Positions 12,601-23,988 of a DNA stretch of 64,000 nucleotides are shown piece by piece. A program made the position numbers and the translations under genes. The notes under the pieces are model-generated. The model made no database searches. It worked only from the letters and a program-made list of their open reading frames with translations, and was not told the DNA's origin. The stretch is taken from assembly GCA_964017065.1 (NCBI GenBank), contig OZ024785.1, forward strand, positions 8,307,672 to 8,371,671, in the 5' to 3' direction. Origin of the DNA: Haliclona indistincta. Taxonomy: Eukaryota; Porifera; Demospongiae; Haplosclerida; Chalinidae. Position 1 is the first letter of the stretch, and the number at the start of each line of letters is the position of its first letter.

Positions 12601-15600
12601 CTAAGTCAGTAGCCATGCTTCTCCATGGGATTGACATTGTTATCAGTATCTTAAACCATAAAGTACTGTAATAATTATCACCTATTGTATAACATGAACA
12701 AATTGCAGATCAAATTTAGCTTTTTTATATACAATGTTGATAAGAACTATCATTTTTTTAATTAACAGTACATGTCCATTTGAAGAAAAATGTGCCGCAA
12801 AGGTCAACTTTTGAAAAAAATAATTATTTTGAATACTCTACTATTAACAATGAACTAGTAACTCACAAACAGTGAATACCATTAAAAATGATTGTTTCCA
12901 TAATTTATTTTGAGTAAAACATTACCGCAGAGGTCAAAGGTCAAACTTTTTAAGAATAAAAATATTCCTTAGGCAAGTTGTTATTATGTACAATGATCAA
13001 AATTATATAAAAAGAGTATAGATAGCAGAGAGTTGATGACCTTATCGGCAATTTGGAAGAAAAAGCTGCCGCAAAGGTCAGAGGTCAAATCTGAGGTGGC
13101 CCTATAGCTAAAAATGATCCCCATGTCATGTTCTAACAGTGTACCAAGTTTCATGCTTTTATGATAAAGTGAACGATTCACCCCAAAAATGCTACCAATC
13201 CGCTCTACTATATACATTACTAACCTGGTGGTGATTGAAATGCACAACCCAATTGACAAATGGTTTTATTCTGTAATAAAAAATATTTCACATTAGAGAG
13301 CAACTACATGTGCACACTTACACAAAAGTCAAACACGAATTTGTCCCTTAAGCACCTCTTTTCTCTTAGGAAATGTTTACAGTTGTCTACCTGTTGTCAA
13401 TGAACACGACCTATAATTTTTGTTATTGTAAGTACAACGTAATTTCATACACAAGCTGTTGTGCAATCCTGTGTTGTTCTCTGTGGATCAAGAGCTCGTG
13501 CTCTACACCCTCTCCTACACTCAAAAACCTGCTCAGGTGTTATTGGCATGTTAAACAGCACACTTCACTATCGTATACCTGTACATGTATCCTATTCATT
13601 GCAGAGTTCAGCAGAGAAGCCGAGACTGTTTTGAGAGTTGGAAATCCTTCAAGTTCCTTTGAAGGTAGATAAGAGGATCAGTAAGATAGTTTTATGTAAG
13701 AAAATGCTTACCATGGTTTGAGAAATAGCTTCTTCAGGGAATAGCTGTTAGGTAAAACAACATAGCACTTTATAGCCAATATCACATGTAAGTATAATCA
13801 TAAATGCTGTGTGAACATGGCGCAAGTTTCAACTAGTGTGACAGTGATCTGATAGTTGATGACTTTGAATTTAGTTTTGTTTTAGTAGCCAGATTCCATT
13901 TTGGTATTAGTATTTCCTCAGGATAAATTTATTCTAGCTTTAGTTTTAGTTATAGTAATCACTTTTCAGTTATAGTATTAGTATACATGGTTTCGCGACA
14001 GAGGCGTGATGGAATGTTCGCGCTGAATATAATGAGAAAAACGCGCTATGACGAAGTGACCGCCTACTGGTGGACAGGGTCCACGGATGAATTTCGCAGT
14101 AATATACTGATCTACTGTCAGCTTCGCATACGTTCACGAATTTCATCCGTGGACCCTGTCCACCAGTAGGCGGTCACCTCGTCATAGCGCGTTTTTCTCA
14201 TTATATTCAGCGCGAACATTCCATCACGCCTCTGTCGCGAAACCATGTATAGTACATACTATAACACATTTAATTTGGTTTTAGTTTTAGTACACCAAAT
14301 CGAATTATAGTTTTGGTATAAATTGGGCATTCTACAAGTACATATGTACAGTCACAAGTACTTTTATTTTGCCTAAGAAATACTTCATGCTCTAAGTTTA
14401 AATCTGTTAGACAATTTCACTTTCCAGTTGTAGCTTCTCCAAGCGTCGGTTGTGGTTGTCTCAGTACCTGCCATAGATTCTCCACGCCTGACCTTTGGTC
14501 GCGGACTGTCCGTACGAGAAGGCGCTAATTACCCGTGTTGCCAATCCCGGGAGGGTAATATATTATCTATGGTTTGGACTGTGGTCACCAGTAGGGGTTA
14601 ACATGGCAATCGCTTCCCCACCCCTAGGGCATTGTAAAATCACAAGTTCAAATCCCCACATTTCCCCACCTCGATCGCCCCCGTGTGGGGCGCATACTGT
14701 GCATCACCAGGAGTCCATAATCAACCGCGCCTACTAAGAGTAGGAGTGTGAATCGCCCACGCTTTAATTGGATTTTCTGCCAGCGAACTGTCGCTAGCGG
14801 ATATACTATTTTTAGCGCTTGAAGATGGCAGCTCAATACTGAAGACAGAGAGTTGTCTATGATCTAAGCGCTGAGGAAGCATCCTGGTCTCTATTTCTAG
14901 CTTGATTTACAAGGCCGTCGTTGCCTTCGCCAATCCTCGTGAGCGTGGCTGTCTTCCGTTCGATCAAAGCTTCGTGTCATATCACTGGTCAGCTGTTTCT
15001 CAGAGTTCCATTCCTTACCTGAGTTGTAACAGTAGTTGTTACGGTTAGTGGCAGCGATACAACACATAACTGAAGCGGAACAGCTACATTTGTATGCTGA
15101 CAAGTCAACACAGCAGCTCCAAGGATCCAGTTGTATGATCGAGCGATAAACAGCTTCGAAACAATCAGATAGCCGAACCACGAACGTACAGGTGATCTAG
15201 CGACGCCACGATGTGGCTGGATAGGCTATCAGATGCTTTCACGAGTACATACAGTTGCTCTCAGGTTGCCCATGTTCAAGGAGGTGCGGTCTAACTGCGC
15301 TAAAAATAGTATATCCGCTGGCGACAGTTCGCTGGCAGAAAATCCAATTAAAGCGTGGGCGATTCACACTCCTACTCTTTAGTAGGCGCGGTTGATTATG
15401 GACTCCTGGCATCACCCATACAGGGAAATTTCTTCACTTACCGTATCGAGACAATGGAGCCAGCAGTCAGCCAAGCGCAGCGCATCTTCTTCAGTTCTAA
15501 GGCGCACCTCTTCTACAGGTCGAGGTAGCTCACACACCGACATCGGTGGAATACTAGGAGATTCATAATCGTCATGTTCATCATAGTAATTGTCGTAGTC

Positions 15601-15666
15601 GTCCTGAGTGTTTGCAATAAAGCACGTTCCAAGAACGATAAACAGCACAACAACTAAACTCTTCAT
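6634..15666 (-). CDS. Receptor tyrosine kinase with Cys-rich and FN3-like ectodomain
   Basis: The first exon (15442-15666) starts [16 protein letters not shown], a signal peptide, then an Asp/Tyr-rich stretch and DCWLHCLDT before a GTAAGT donor. Later in-phase exons give [11 protein letters not shown] (about 13715-13747), [16 protein letters not shown] (about 13586-13660), a Cys-rich exon with CRRGC and CTTAC (about 13445-13525) and [15 protein letters not shown] (about 13228-13273). Ectodomain exons of FN3-like character run from 10833 to 8840 (for example [23 protein letters not shown]). A Thr/Pro linker (8700-8800) precedes one membrane helix ([20 protein letters not shown], 8570-8640). 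The kinase shows [43 protein letters not shown] and DRPNF, so all catalytic residues are present. The usual HRDLAARN reads HRDLACRN. The tail ends at 6634. Joining the first exon to the rest is inference from phase and strand, and one exon near 13330-13370 did not splice cleanly in my reading. Confidence 0.8.
10876..13210. mobile_element. 2.3-kb giant inverted repeat in an RTK intron
   Basis: The left arm runs from TAGTAGAGCGGATTGG at 10876 to about 12023. The right arm is its inverse from about 12253 to 13210, and they flank a loop of about 230 bp. Arms match closely over most of their length, but the right arm lacks about 160 bp present in the left (11650-11810). Each arm carries the same uncharacterised ORF fragment ([30 protein letters not shown]) reading outward from the loop: minus strand 11626-11970, plus strand 12308-12604. 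The coding fragment resembles a transposon-associated protein seen widely in invertebrate genomes (from memory). No clear target duplication was found. Confidence 0.85.
13982..14251. mobile_element. 270-bp near-perfect hairpin element
   Basis: The left arm from TATACATGGTTTCGCGACAG is mirrored by a right arm ending CGCGAAACCATGTATA, with roughly 115-120 bp arms and a loop of about 30 bp. It lies in an RTK intron. The intact pairing implies recent insertion. The ORF over it is an artefact. Confidence 0.85.
14340..14707. other. RTK intron sequence, no exon recognised
   Basis: Contains a GTTCAAATCCCC stretch at 14647-14658 that resembles a tRNA B box, as in tRNA-derived SINEs, but I cannot fold a tRNA from it. 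Nothing else is recognised. Confidence 0.3.
14708..15408. mobile_element. Fold-back element in RTK intron 1
   Basis: Inverted repeats of about 110 bp (14708-14822 and 15299-15408) begin CAGGAGTCCATAATCAACCG. GCATCAC flanks both sides (14701-14707, 15409-15415), which supports a 7-bp target duplication. The 470-bp core holds a 94-codon minus-strand frame (14897-15181) that is Cys-rich with no recognised family. It lies just downstream of the first RTK exon. Confidence 0.8.
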
Positions 15667-15867
15667 TTCTCAGTACTACACACTTACACAGCCAAGAATC
15701 AAAACCTGATTCGGATCCGTATACTGCAGTTTGCAAGTTAGTTGTCATAGTCAATGGTTCATGCTTGATAGTGTGGTTAACCTTAGCCATACATGGCTTC
15801 TCTGCATTACGCAATCGTTATCACATGAGTCTGATAGCAGGCGCGTGTCCAGGAATGAGGAAAGAGA

Positions 15868-17391
15868 GGGTGTCTCTAAAATCCGGACCGGACCGGACCG
15901 ACGGACCGGACTTGCGACAACTTCTAAAATCCGGACCGCTAGTCCGGACATACAACGCTGACTTTGGAGTCGCAATGGAAGCAGCGCCTTGCCTGGTGTT
16001 GTTACAGCCTCAAGAAGACCTACCAAATTCCACAATTTTAGACCTACTATTGAATCCGGAGGGGCAAGAGTTGTGCAAAGTACCTCCTGTTAGACCAAAG
16101 GCTGGCCAAGTGTTTTTGTTTGCACCAGAAAAACAGCATGCTAAAGGTTACTTCTATCATGCATGCATTACTCTAAGCATGTACATGAATGTTGATAGAT
16201 TAAATTTTCTGATTCCAAAATTGAATTGTCCCGAATTGTTTCATAGATGATTGGAGGTGTGACCAATTTAATTAAGTGGGAGCGTTTTGGACGAAAACTA
16301 CTGAAGACAGAGCCTGTCATATCCAAAACATACTTTAATTACATGACAAGTAAAGGTGTACAGAAGGAGTTCAAAAGATATGCGTACACAATTAGTGATC
16401 GAGCAAGCAATCTCACACTTATTCATTACAAAGGAGATGATTCTATCGTCAATGAAAATCCTCATGTCAGAACTTGTAGTTCAGTGCTAAGAGAATTGGA
16501 GAATACAACTCAGTCTCCATCTGTTGTTTACAATCACAAGATTGCTGATTGTAGTAGCGCAATGCTTATAGTCCCTGCAGTATTGCTACCTAGAAACAGA
16601 AAGCAAGTGTCAAATTGTCAACATCTCAGGAGACAAGCATTTCGTCTGTCTCATGATGCCTTTTGAAGCTATTGATTTCCACTTACCTAATATCTGCAGA
16701 GTTCTCTGTTGGAACCATGCAATTAATGCCGTTAAATTCTGGCTGCGTAAGCATGGTGCTACAGCCAGTGAAGTTCCAGTGTACTTTAGTGATATTTGGG
16801 ATTTGTTTCACCAGGAAAACAATTATGATTGGGGAACTCAAGCCGAAATCTTAATTTGCACTTTCTGTTTTTGTTTTTAGGCCCGTCTTTGTAGCTACTA
16901 TTAAACGAGTCCTCACATACTACGGGGCAAACCACATGTGTTCACACTGATCAGAGTTCAAGTTTACTCTGCTAAAAGATTTAGCTACTTGAGAATCTGG
17001 AAAAACTGAGTCATTTCTCTTTGACAAAAGATGGAAAATTGCCGAGAACTCCACCATTTAACGAGGACAGGTCCACCTCTGCTGGCAACCCAGTTGTTAT
17101 TAGCTAGTGCACAGCTCATGCACTTGGTGTTTTTCCTACAGTATTATAACTTCAGTATTACAGTATTATTACTCAGTACAGTATGTAAAACTATTACAAT
17201 AATTATTATAACTTCTACTATTACAGTATACTATTACAGTATTATTACTACTACTTATAATGTTGCTCTTATACTAGACATCTTTCCTCGTATTATACAT
17301 TATCGGCCTTACGTTGCGCACCCAAGCGAGGTCAGTATTTTAGACAGTTCGGGTCCGTCGGTCCGGTCCGGTCCGGATTTTAGAGATACCC
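15868..17391 (+). mobile_element. Decayed MULE-like transposon with CCGGACC ends
   Basis: The inverted ends read GGGTGTCTCTAAAATCCGG at left and the inverse of GGGTATCTCTAAAATCCGG at right, followed inward by CCGGACCGGACCGGACCGAC. The core carries a broken transposase-like gene (15975-16880). I found no target duplication, so the true borders may differ by some bases. It sits directly upstream of the RTK start and may supply or disrupt its promoter. Confidence 0.7.
15975..16880 (+). pseudogene. MULE-like transposase remnant
   Basis: Three adjoining frames: 15975-16250 (MEAAPCLVLLQPQED, then KGYFYHACITLSMYM), 16247-16666 (ending LRRQAFRLSHDAF) and 16653-16880 (ICRVLCWNHAINAVKFWLRK). The phrases LRRQAFRLSHDA and CWNH...WLRKHGA are typical of a transposase family common in invertebrate genomes (recalled, not searched). 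The jump from RLSHDAF to the CWNH segment means the central catalytic region has been deleted. The remnant is not functional. Confidence 0.6.
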
Positions 17392-17685
17392 GTTTATTGG
17401 GAATTTTTCGGAAATAAGATGCTACTACTCTTTCCAGTATAGATGCCGCCCTAGAGTTTATCCTTAGGAAGCATTTGGTGAGTACTTCGCTTCTTGCCTT
17501 TGCACGCTCGTCGCGAAATTTGGCGCCGAAAAATCGAGTTTTATAGGTACGGGCTCAAATACGGACCGGACCGGACCGCGCGGACCAGCTCACGTGATCA
17601 TTGGCCGTTCGACAGCCTGCTGAGCTGAGCTGAGCCGGTCGTATTGCTGAGCGGACGACACGTCATGTGATGGCAGTTCGTGATC

Positions 17686-17906
17686 TGTTGCTTGCATGCT
17701 TCCATAGTTCTGCTGCTTGCATGCTACCATGGTTCTGCTGCTTGCATGCTACCATGGTTCTGCTGCTTGCATGCTACCATGGTTCTGCTGCTTGCATGCT
17801 TCCATAGTTCTGCTGCTTGCATGCTGCCATGGTTCTGCTGCTTGCATGCTACCATAGTTCTGCTGCTTGCATGCTACCATGGTTCTGCTGCTTGCATGCT
17901 TCCATG
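17686..17906. repeat. 25-bp tandem repeat, about 9 copies
   Basis: The unit is TTCTGCTGCTTGCATGCTAC plus CATGG. Variants alternate CCATGG and CCATAG. It lies inside the transposon at 17546-19150. The 25-bp period changes frame each unit, which explains the repetitive Cys/His/Leu frame over it. Confidence 0.9.
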
Positions 17907-18371
17907 ATACTGTTTTGATGCTTCCATATATCTAATGCATGCATACGTGCTGTCGTAATTATGCATCTGCTAATTGCATGCTAGTATACATGCTACTGCA
18001 CCGAGGCATCTGCATCTTTGGTGCTTTATTTTTTATTATTGGTTATCTGTCTTTGTTCCTTATGTGTGTCCTGTTTTTCACTGGTTGGCCTTTGTATTAG
18101 CTTTCGCTAGTTTGTCACACCTGCCTTTGGCAAAGATTTTTAAAATGCAAAACTGGGCTAATGATACAAGTAAGCATAAGTTCAGCAGATCTCGACGTCT
18201 GTTTCCCGGCCAAGTGTAGTTTTTCTTCATTCTGTCAACATGTTTCACTACAGTAGATGGGTGGCACAATAGAACGAAAGGTCTGGGGTTCTTCTCAATA
18301 ACATCCACAATCAATGAATGCTCTTACAGATTGGTGATTTTCTTCTGTTCATACATGCACTAAGATGAAAT

Positions 18372-18864
18372 AGAAACTTCAAAACAGGCAGTTGCCATCA
18401 CCAATAATAGCATGCCTGCAACGTGAATGGCCATGCAGAAAGTTGTCCACTGCACATGAGCTTAGAGTGTGAGTGTGGACTGCAACAGATAGTGAACTCA
18501 GTGTAGCTGCTGCACTGTTAAGACCAGAGATGATCTTTGGCACATGAGCAGCCTGAGACTGCATCTCTAAGTGCATGTGCATTCGAAAATGAATAAGTTC
18601 AACCGCATGTGCACTTATTTAATATTAATTTTATAATTGCTGTAATTGACTAGTACACTTTCTCTTCTTGCGCCCTTTCTTCTTTCTACCAGGACCACCG
18701 AATTTTCTAGTGGCCTTGCAATTACTACACATCCTAGGGTTGAAGCAGCCCTGGCACCGCAAGCACCTTCCTCCCAAATTTAGTATAATTATAAGTTGCT
18801 CCATGAATGCAGATGCAGGTTTATTTACGCTGCTTATCAGTACTGTTGCTTTGTGCTGTAACAC
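18372..18864 (-). pseudogene. OTU-like / Cys-rich transposon protein scrap
   Basis: One minus-strand frame (18631-18864) has CLRCQGCFNPRMCSNCKATR followed by a Lys/Arg-rich tail, as in a zinc-binding segment. A second (18379-18582) ends IIGDGNCLF, the catalytic Cys box of OTU proteases (DGNCLF), and stops immediately after. No His box follows. OTU domains are known in some MULE-type elements. This copy is truncated or mis-spliced. Confidence 0.45.
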
Positions 18865-19158
18865 TGTTACTTAGTGTTGCTATACTGCTGCCTTGTGTTG
18901 CAACAGCACTGCCTACAGTACACCTGGCTTGTTGAATATATAACTTCAGAAGCTGACATCAATGATTGTTAATAATTAGTGCATGTACACTTATAGAAAC
19001 TGTGATGTCATCATGGTCCTCAGCACACAGTAGCTTGAAAATTGCAGCACGGCTAGGCTCGCTATGCGCAAACTCTGCCGCGCGCCGCTGACCAATGATC
19101 ACGTGAGCTGGTCCGCGCGGTCCGGTCCGGTCCGCATTTGAGCCCGTACCGTTTTATA

Positions 19159-19612
19159 GCGATCGGCTTTGGCGCAATTCTGGCTTATTCTACGGTAGCA
19201 GTTGTTGGCCTGGGCTATTTTATACATAGTTTAGTCGATGGTGCATTCGATACAACTTATCTTAGCTTTATAGCGCTTTTTGTCTTCACACTATGATTTA
19301 ATATTATTTTATGAATATTTAATGAGGCAAACTGTTAACCGTCCCCTTAAACTGACCTTAGTTATAGAAAGTTTTGTATAAAGTCTTTAGTGTAGTAAAA
19401 CAGAGAATCGATGAGGTGATTGAATAAGTTAGAACTGTAGTATAGAGGGTGATATAAACACTCTATTAAGTGCTACAATACAGCAAACTGACCTCTATTG
19501 CAGAGAAGAGACTCGCGTACCGTGACACTGGGAACAGCTAGCTAAATTTAATACCGTACCAACAGGGACAGCAAGAAACATCGTAGTCATAGGCGGCTGC
19601 AGGATCTAGGAA
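19159..19612. other. No gene seen
   Basis: AT-rich spacer between two transposons. No open frame or inverted end recognised. Confidence 0.4.
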
Positions 19613-19713
19613 TAGAGGCCTTGCACCGGAAGTAAATTTAGAGGTGTGTCTATAGCAACGGTTGCTATCCGCCATCTTTGACGGCAAGCCGCGGTTTGTT
19701 AGCGCTAGTGCAA

Positions 19714-21891
19714 ATGAATATGCAACGAAAATCAGAGTACTTCGCTAACCTCGCTGTTGATTCTCAGAGAAGATATGAATCAAAAGTGATTTCTAGTGGC
19801 CTCAACATTGATCCTTATGCGATCGACGACAGCCAGTGGACAGAAGCGCCAGCCGCTGTTCCTGCTGTGCAGTGGAGCGATATGATGATCTATATGATAG
19901 CTACTCCTAGTCCCTATACCCGTGAAGAGATCAAAGTAAGAATATGCAACTGATTATTTGTTAAATTCGACGCTGAATGTAGGCTTGGAAGGGAATGCTT
20001 GACGGCGATAGCTTTCTAAAGGCAGGATGGGTCCACAACTTGAGACTTCACCAGTTCTCCATTACTAGCGGTGTAAGATTTTTGATCATGGGAAAGGTAC
20101 ACAATGCATAATAAATTTAAAAAGGCTAGTGAATCTATAATCTTTCAAATAGGTCAAACATTCTCAGAGGATGGCGGCCACACCACTGCTGCCTTGGGTA
20201 GTTACTGAGGAAAAGGGAGAAATACTAGCAGCTCACTGTACCTGCATGGCAGGGTACGTAGGTTAAAGATTTCATGATCTTTAATACAAATCAATTTTGG
20301 TAGATTGGGCGAAGCTTGCTCTCACATTGCAGCAATTGTCTCGTGCTTGGTTAGAGCAGCAGAGATACGAAAACAATTTGGTACAGATTCCTGTACTTCT
20401 AAAGAATGCTCCTGGCTACCTCCTGCTCGTAATGTCAGTAATACACATACATTATGTAACTGGTTGATAGTTTGAATAGGTTACCCCTGCTCCTGTTCAT
20501 GAGATAAAGTTTGTACGACCATCAGTTTCCAAGCGAAAGGCTGCAGAGGACACAGACAAGGCAGTGACAAAAAGGGTGTCTTTGCCATCCACCACTGAGC
20601 TAGATGCCTTTTATAAGGCGATTAATGAGGCCAAGAAAAAACCTGTAGTGCTCAAGATTACGCAACCTTATGCTGAGGCATTCATCCCTAAGCTCAGCCG
20701 ATCAGTGTTTCCTATGCTCATTACTGAGTTATACAATCCAGCAGCATTGAGCATGAAGTATCCTGACCTTCTCAAAGAATGTGAGAAGGTTTTTGATTCT
20801 ATAAAGGTAATGTAATTATGCAGTGCATACATGTACTATTTTTTGATAGCTAAGTAACTTCCTGATGATTATTATGCATGATGTGTAGGTGATGCCTGAG
20901 CAAGTCGAAAAATTGGAGGCAGAAACAAGAGGCCAGTCTTCAAATAAGTCGTGGTTTTTGCATAGAGCTGGGCGAATAACTGCATCCAATTTCAAATCAG
21001 TTGTCGTTACTAACTCGTGTATGCCATCGCAGAGTTTGATTAAACGGATTTGTTATCCTGAATCTTTTAAATTCACGACAGCAGCCACTAGGTGAGTATA
21101 ATAGTAATTCTTATTATTAAAATTATTGGGTTATTAACAGTTGGGGATGCAAGCACGAGAAGGATGCCACTCAGTCATATATCAGTAGTATAGGCACAAA
21201 TCACGATGGATTTCGGGTATTGGAAGCAGGACTGTTTGTGGACAATGAAAGACCATTTCTTGGGGCTTCACCTGATGGCATTATAAGTTGTGTATGTTGT
21301 GGCAAGGGAGTTCTGGAAATCAAATGTCCATTTAGCATTAAAGAAGGCCTACCAGAGAATCTTGACAAACCTGACTTCTTCATGACAAGACAGGATGATC
21401 GTTGGACATTGAAGCGAGACCATGCATACTACTATCAGATTCAACTGCAACTACAAGTATGTCAACTACACTATTGTGATTTCGTAGTATGGACCGCAAA
21501 AGATTTTACTGTGGAAAGGATAGTTGCTGACAAGGACTTTTTCGAAGGTGTAGTAGATACAGCACAGCATTTCTTTGTTTATGGAATCTTGCCTGAAATT
21601 ATCGGAAAATGGTATACAAGAAAGTCGATTGCTGATTCTGATGGCATAGTTCAAATTCCGACAACTACAGATTCAAGTTCTGCAGAACAAGGCACTAATG
21701 GCGATGAAGATATGTCAAAGCTTTGGTGCTACTGTAATGAACCAAGCTATGGTGAAATGATACACTGTGACAACGATAAGTGTACTATCGTATGGTTTCA
21801 CTTTGATTGTTTGCGTATCAGGTGCCCTCCCAAAGGGAAGTGGTATTGCCCTTCCTGTCGTAAGCTACCTAAGTTTTGTAAAAAGAAGTGA
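19714..21891 (+). CDS. Transposon-encoded SWIM - YqaJ nuclease-fold - PHD finger protein
   Basis: The ATG at 19714 starts MNMQRKSEYF; the longer upstream frame lacks an ATG. Exons with GT-AG borders run 19714-19935, 19980-20095, 20153-20253, 20304-20434, 20480-20806, 20889-21091 and 21140-21891 (edges approximate). A SWIM-type zinc motif CTCMAG...GEACSH spans an exon junction. The YqaJ / lambda-exonuclease-like core shows GASPDGI, VLEIKCP and YYYQIQLQLQVC, giving the D, ExK and Q residues of the PD-(D/E)XK fold. The C-terminus is an ING-like PHD finger (LWCYCNEP, MIHCDNDKC, WFHFDC, WYCPSC) with all eight ligands. It probably assists transposition as a nuclease and chromatin or DNA binder. The gene faces the transposase at 23989. 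Confidence 0.85.
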
Positions 21892-21915
21892 TTTTCATCA
21901 ATAAAGTTAATGAAT

Positions 21916-22205
21916 ACAAGTAATAAAAACATTTTAACCAAAATGCAAGAGATTTAGGGTTGGTACATTTATCGAAAAAGTATGGAAACAAGATTTTGAA
22001 ATGGAAAGAATTGTAACAATAGCAGTATAATGCTACCTCCCTATTAAATTAACCACAACTATCGAAAGCAGTTAATTTAGGGAGGTAGCATTATACTGCT
22101 ATTGTTACAATTCTTTCCATTTCAAAATCTTGTTTCCATACTTTTTCGATAAATGTACCAACCCTAAATCTCTTGCATTTTGGTTAAAATGTTTTTATTA
22201 CTTGT
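21916..22205. repeat. 290-bp perfect-looking hairpin
   Basis: Starting ACAAGTAATAAAAACATTTT, the first 130 bp are mirrored almost exactly after a 30-bp loop. It begins 25 bp after the stop codon of the YqaJ-type gene. It is either a nested MITE or an inverted duplication of that gene's 3' flank. Confidence 0.85.
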
Positions 22206-23988
22206 TTCTTTTCTTTTTTTATTAATGACTTAGTTTGCACTTATGCTAATACAGTGTAAAGAGCCTCTTGAACTCTGATTTCAGCTGACTGCACTAGCTG
22301 GCAATCGACTCTGCACTGCATGGATGCAACACGTACCATGCAACATTTAGGTAGTCCAACGGTTAGCGCGCATGCGTAAAAATTTTCTAGTGGAAAATGT
22401 ATTAGAATTTTGGTCTAATCAGTACATAACTTCAGACAACTCTCGCGATGGCAAAACCCGATCAAAAATGGACAAATCAGGTACCATTCTAATCGCAATA
22501 AACTGATCTTTTCGTTTATGACAGTCTTGAGTTAAAGTATAGTAATATTAAATAAAGTATGGACGCTTTTTGCTAACTAGATCGTCTATAGCTACATACC
22601 AACATCGCACGATGGCAAGACTATCATAGAACGATTGAGCGCCCTTTATTGCCTATACATCGATCCAAACTAGCCTGTTACATGATGAATTACTACTCGC
22701 GAAATATTGATAATAGTTTGTCATGCTTGTACATGTATTAAGCCATAAAATACACTAACGCAATTTGAACACCCATAATTTTATTAAAACTTTTACTGTG
22801 ATAATACAAGATAAATTATAAGTTTAGTTTCATGGATCCATTATCTTATTAGTTTGGTTGATTTTTTTCTGCTGACTTCTCCTTTTCAGTACAAAGCTAT
22901 TGCTCACGTGACGAAGGTTGGACTCTAAAGATACCGTATTTCCAATTGAAAATCTCTAGAAAAATTTATGCCAATTACTAAACGTTTTTCAAGAATATCT
23001 CTGCAGTTTCTTCACCGATTTTAGTCGTTTAACTTGCAGTCGATTCGTAATGAACTAGAGAACAAAGCAACAACAGAAACTAATCCTCTGCAATAGATTT
23101 TAAAAATCGCTTGGACACTCTACAACATTAGCTAAACTTAAGCTAGCATTCTTACACGCCTGAACAGACAAATCCGGTGTAACAGTGATGATTTGCTCGT
23201 TGTCTGCTGTGAACACTGCTAGTGGCAGCAAGTCTGACTCGCGTTCCAAGCAATTTGTACTAAGGTGCGCTTGTATTAGAATAATTACATACACGGGCGT
23301 GCGCGAGTAGGCGTAACCTAGTAACGGAGTTCAAACAGAATGATGGAATGGAGTCTGTTATCGACCAAAAATCGCTGTTTTCCTGGAAATACTCGCTTCT
23401 GCTAGTGTTTTAGGCTTAAATAGATATCAGGTGCACTGCTCACAACGACTAGTATAGTTTCTGTGTAGGTTTTGTCTTGAATAGCTCACTCGCCACGGCG
23501 CTAGGCTGGCTGGAGAAGAAGAAGAAGAAAGAAGATGAACAAACGGGTGACCACGTGAACACTGGTTTACCACCTTAAACCTGGTTTCTTTTGCTCCTGA
23601 AGGTCTCTTTATAATCGCACAAATCGTGCAAAGAGCTTGAGAACGTTAGATTAGCTTGAAACGCCCGTACAGCGAAGATATGGCAGTGCCGTACTTAGTG
23701 CCTCCAGGCGAGACGCCATCTTATCATGCCCATAGCAACTGGCCTTATAGTCTTTGTTAGTAGACTCATTGTAAGCGCATACCTCTTAGGATAGCCCCTA
23801 GGTAGTTAAAATACCCCTGATGTTGTCAACAGCCAAGATATACGTGAATTATTGCGTTTAGCCTAAGTGTAGCCGCCATCTTGTTTTCCGCCCAACCCTA
23901 AATATGCCACGTCTACCGCGTGGCATAATTAACTGTAATAATGCATGATTGTATAATAGTCATTATAAATAAAGAAGTTGAGCATATA
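22206..23988. other. Transposon interior without a supported gene
   Basis: Spacer between the two convergent transposon genes. It includes a 64-codon minus frame at 23100-23294 with no recognised similarity. From about 23407 it contains a block repeated outside the transposon at 26312. Confidence 0.4.
23407..23900. repeat. Direct repeat, copy 1
   Basis: Runs from GTGTTTTAGGC to CGCCCAACCCTA. About 490 bp are closely repeated at 26312-27166, where a 360-bp MITE interrupts the second copy. Copy 1 lies inside the two-gene transposon and copy 2 just outside it. Confidence 0.8.

Larger units (their letters stand above)
17546..19150. mobile_element. Transposon with GGTACGGGCTCAAAT ends and CCGGACC subterminal repeats
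   Basis: The left end is GGTACGGGCTCAAATACGG and the right end is its inverse, giving terminal repeats of about 60 bp that include CGGACCGGACCGGACCGCGC and TCACGTGATCATTGG. A perfect 8-bp target duplication GTTTTATA occurs at 17538-17545 and 19151-19158. It carries 25-bp tandem repeats and a minus-strand coding scrap with an OTU-like motif. An orphan end of the same family (GGTCCGCATTTGAGCCCG) is at about 27189. Confidence 0.85.

Noticed and set aside
14590..14670. tRNA gene or tRNA-derived SINE
   Set aside because: Only a B-box-like GTTCAAATCC is present. I could not fold acceptor and anticodon stems.
17686..17906. CRISPR-like array
   Set aside because: The 25-bp units are directly adjacent with no unique spacers, and the DNA is eukaryotic.
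23100..23294. Small minus-strand gene inside the two-gene transposon
   Set aside because: 64 codons, no recognisable motif, no matching splice sites to either neighbour.
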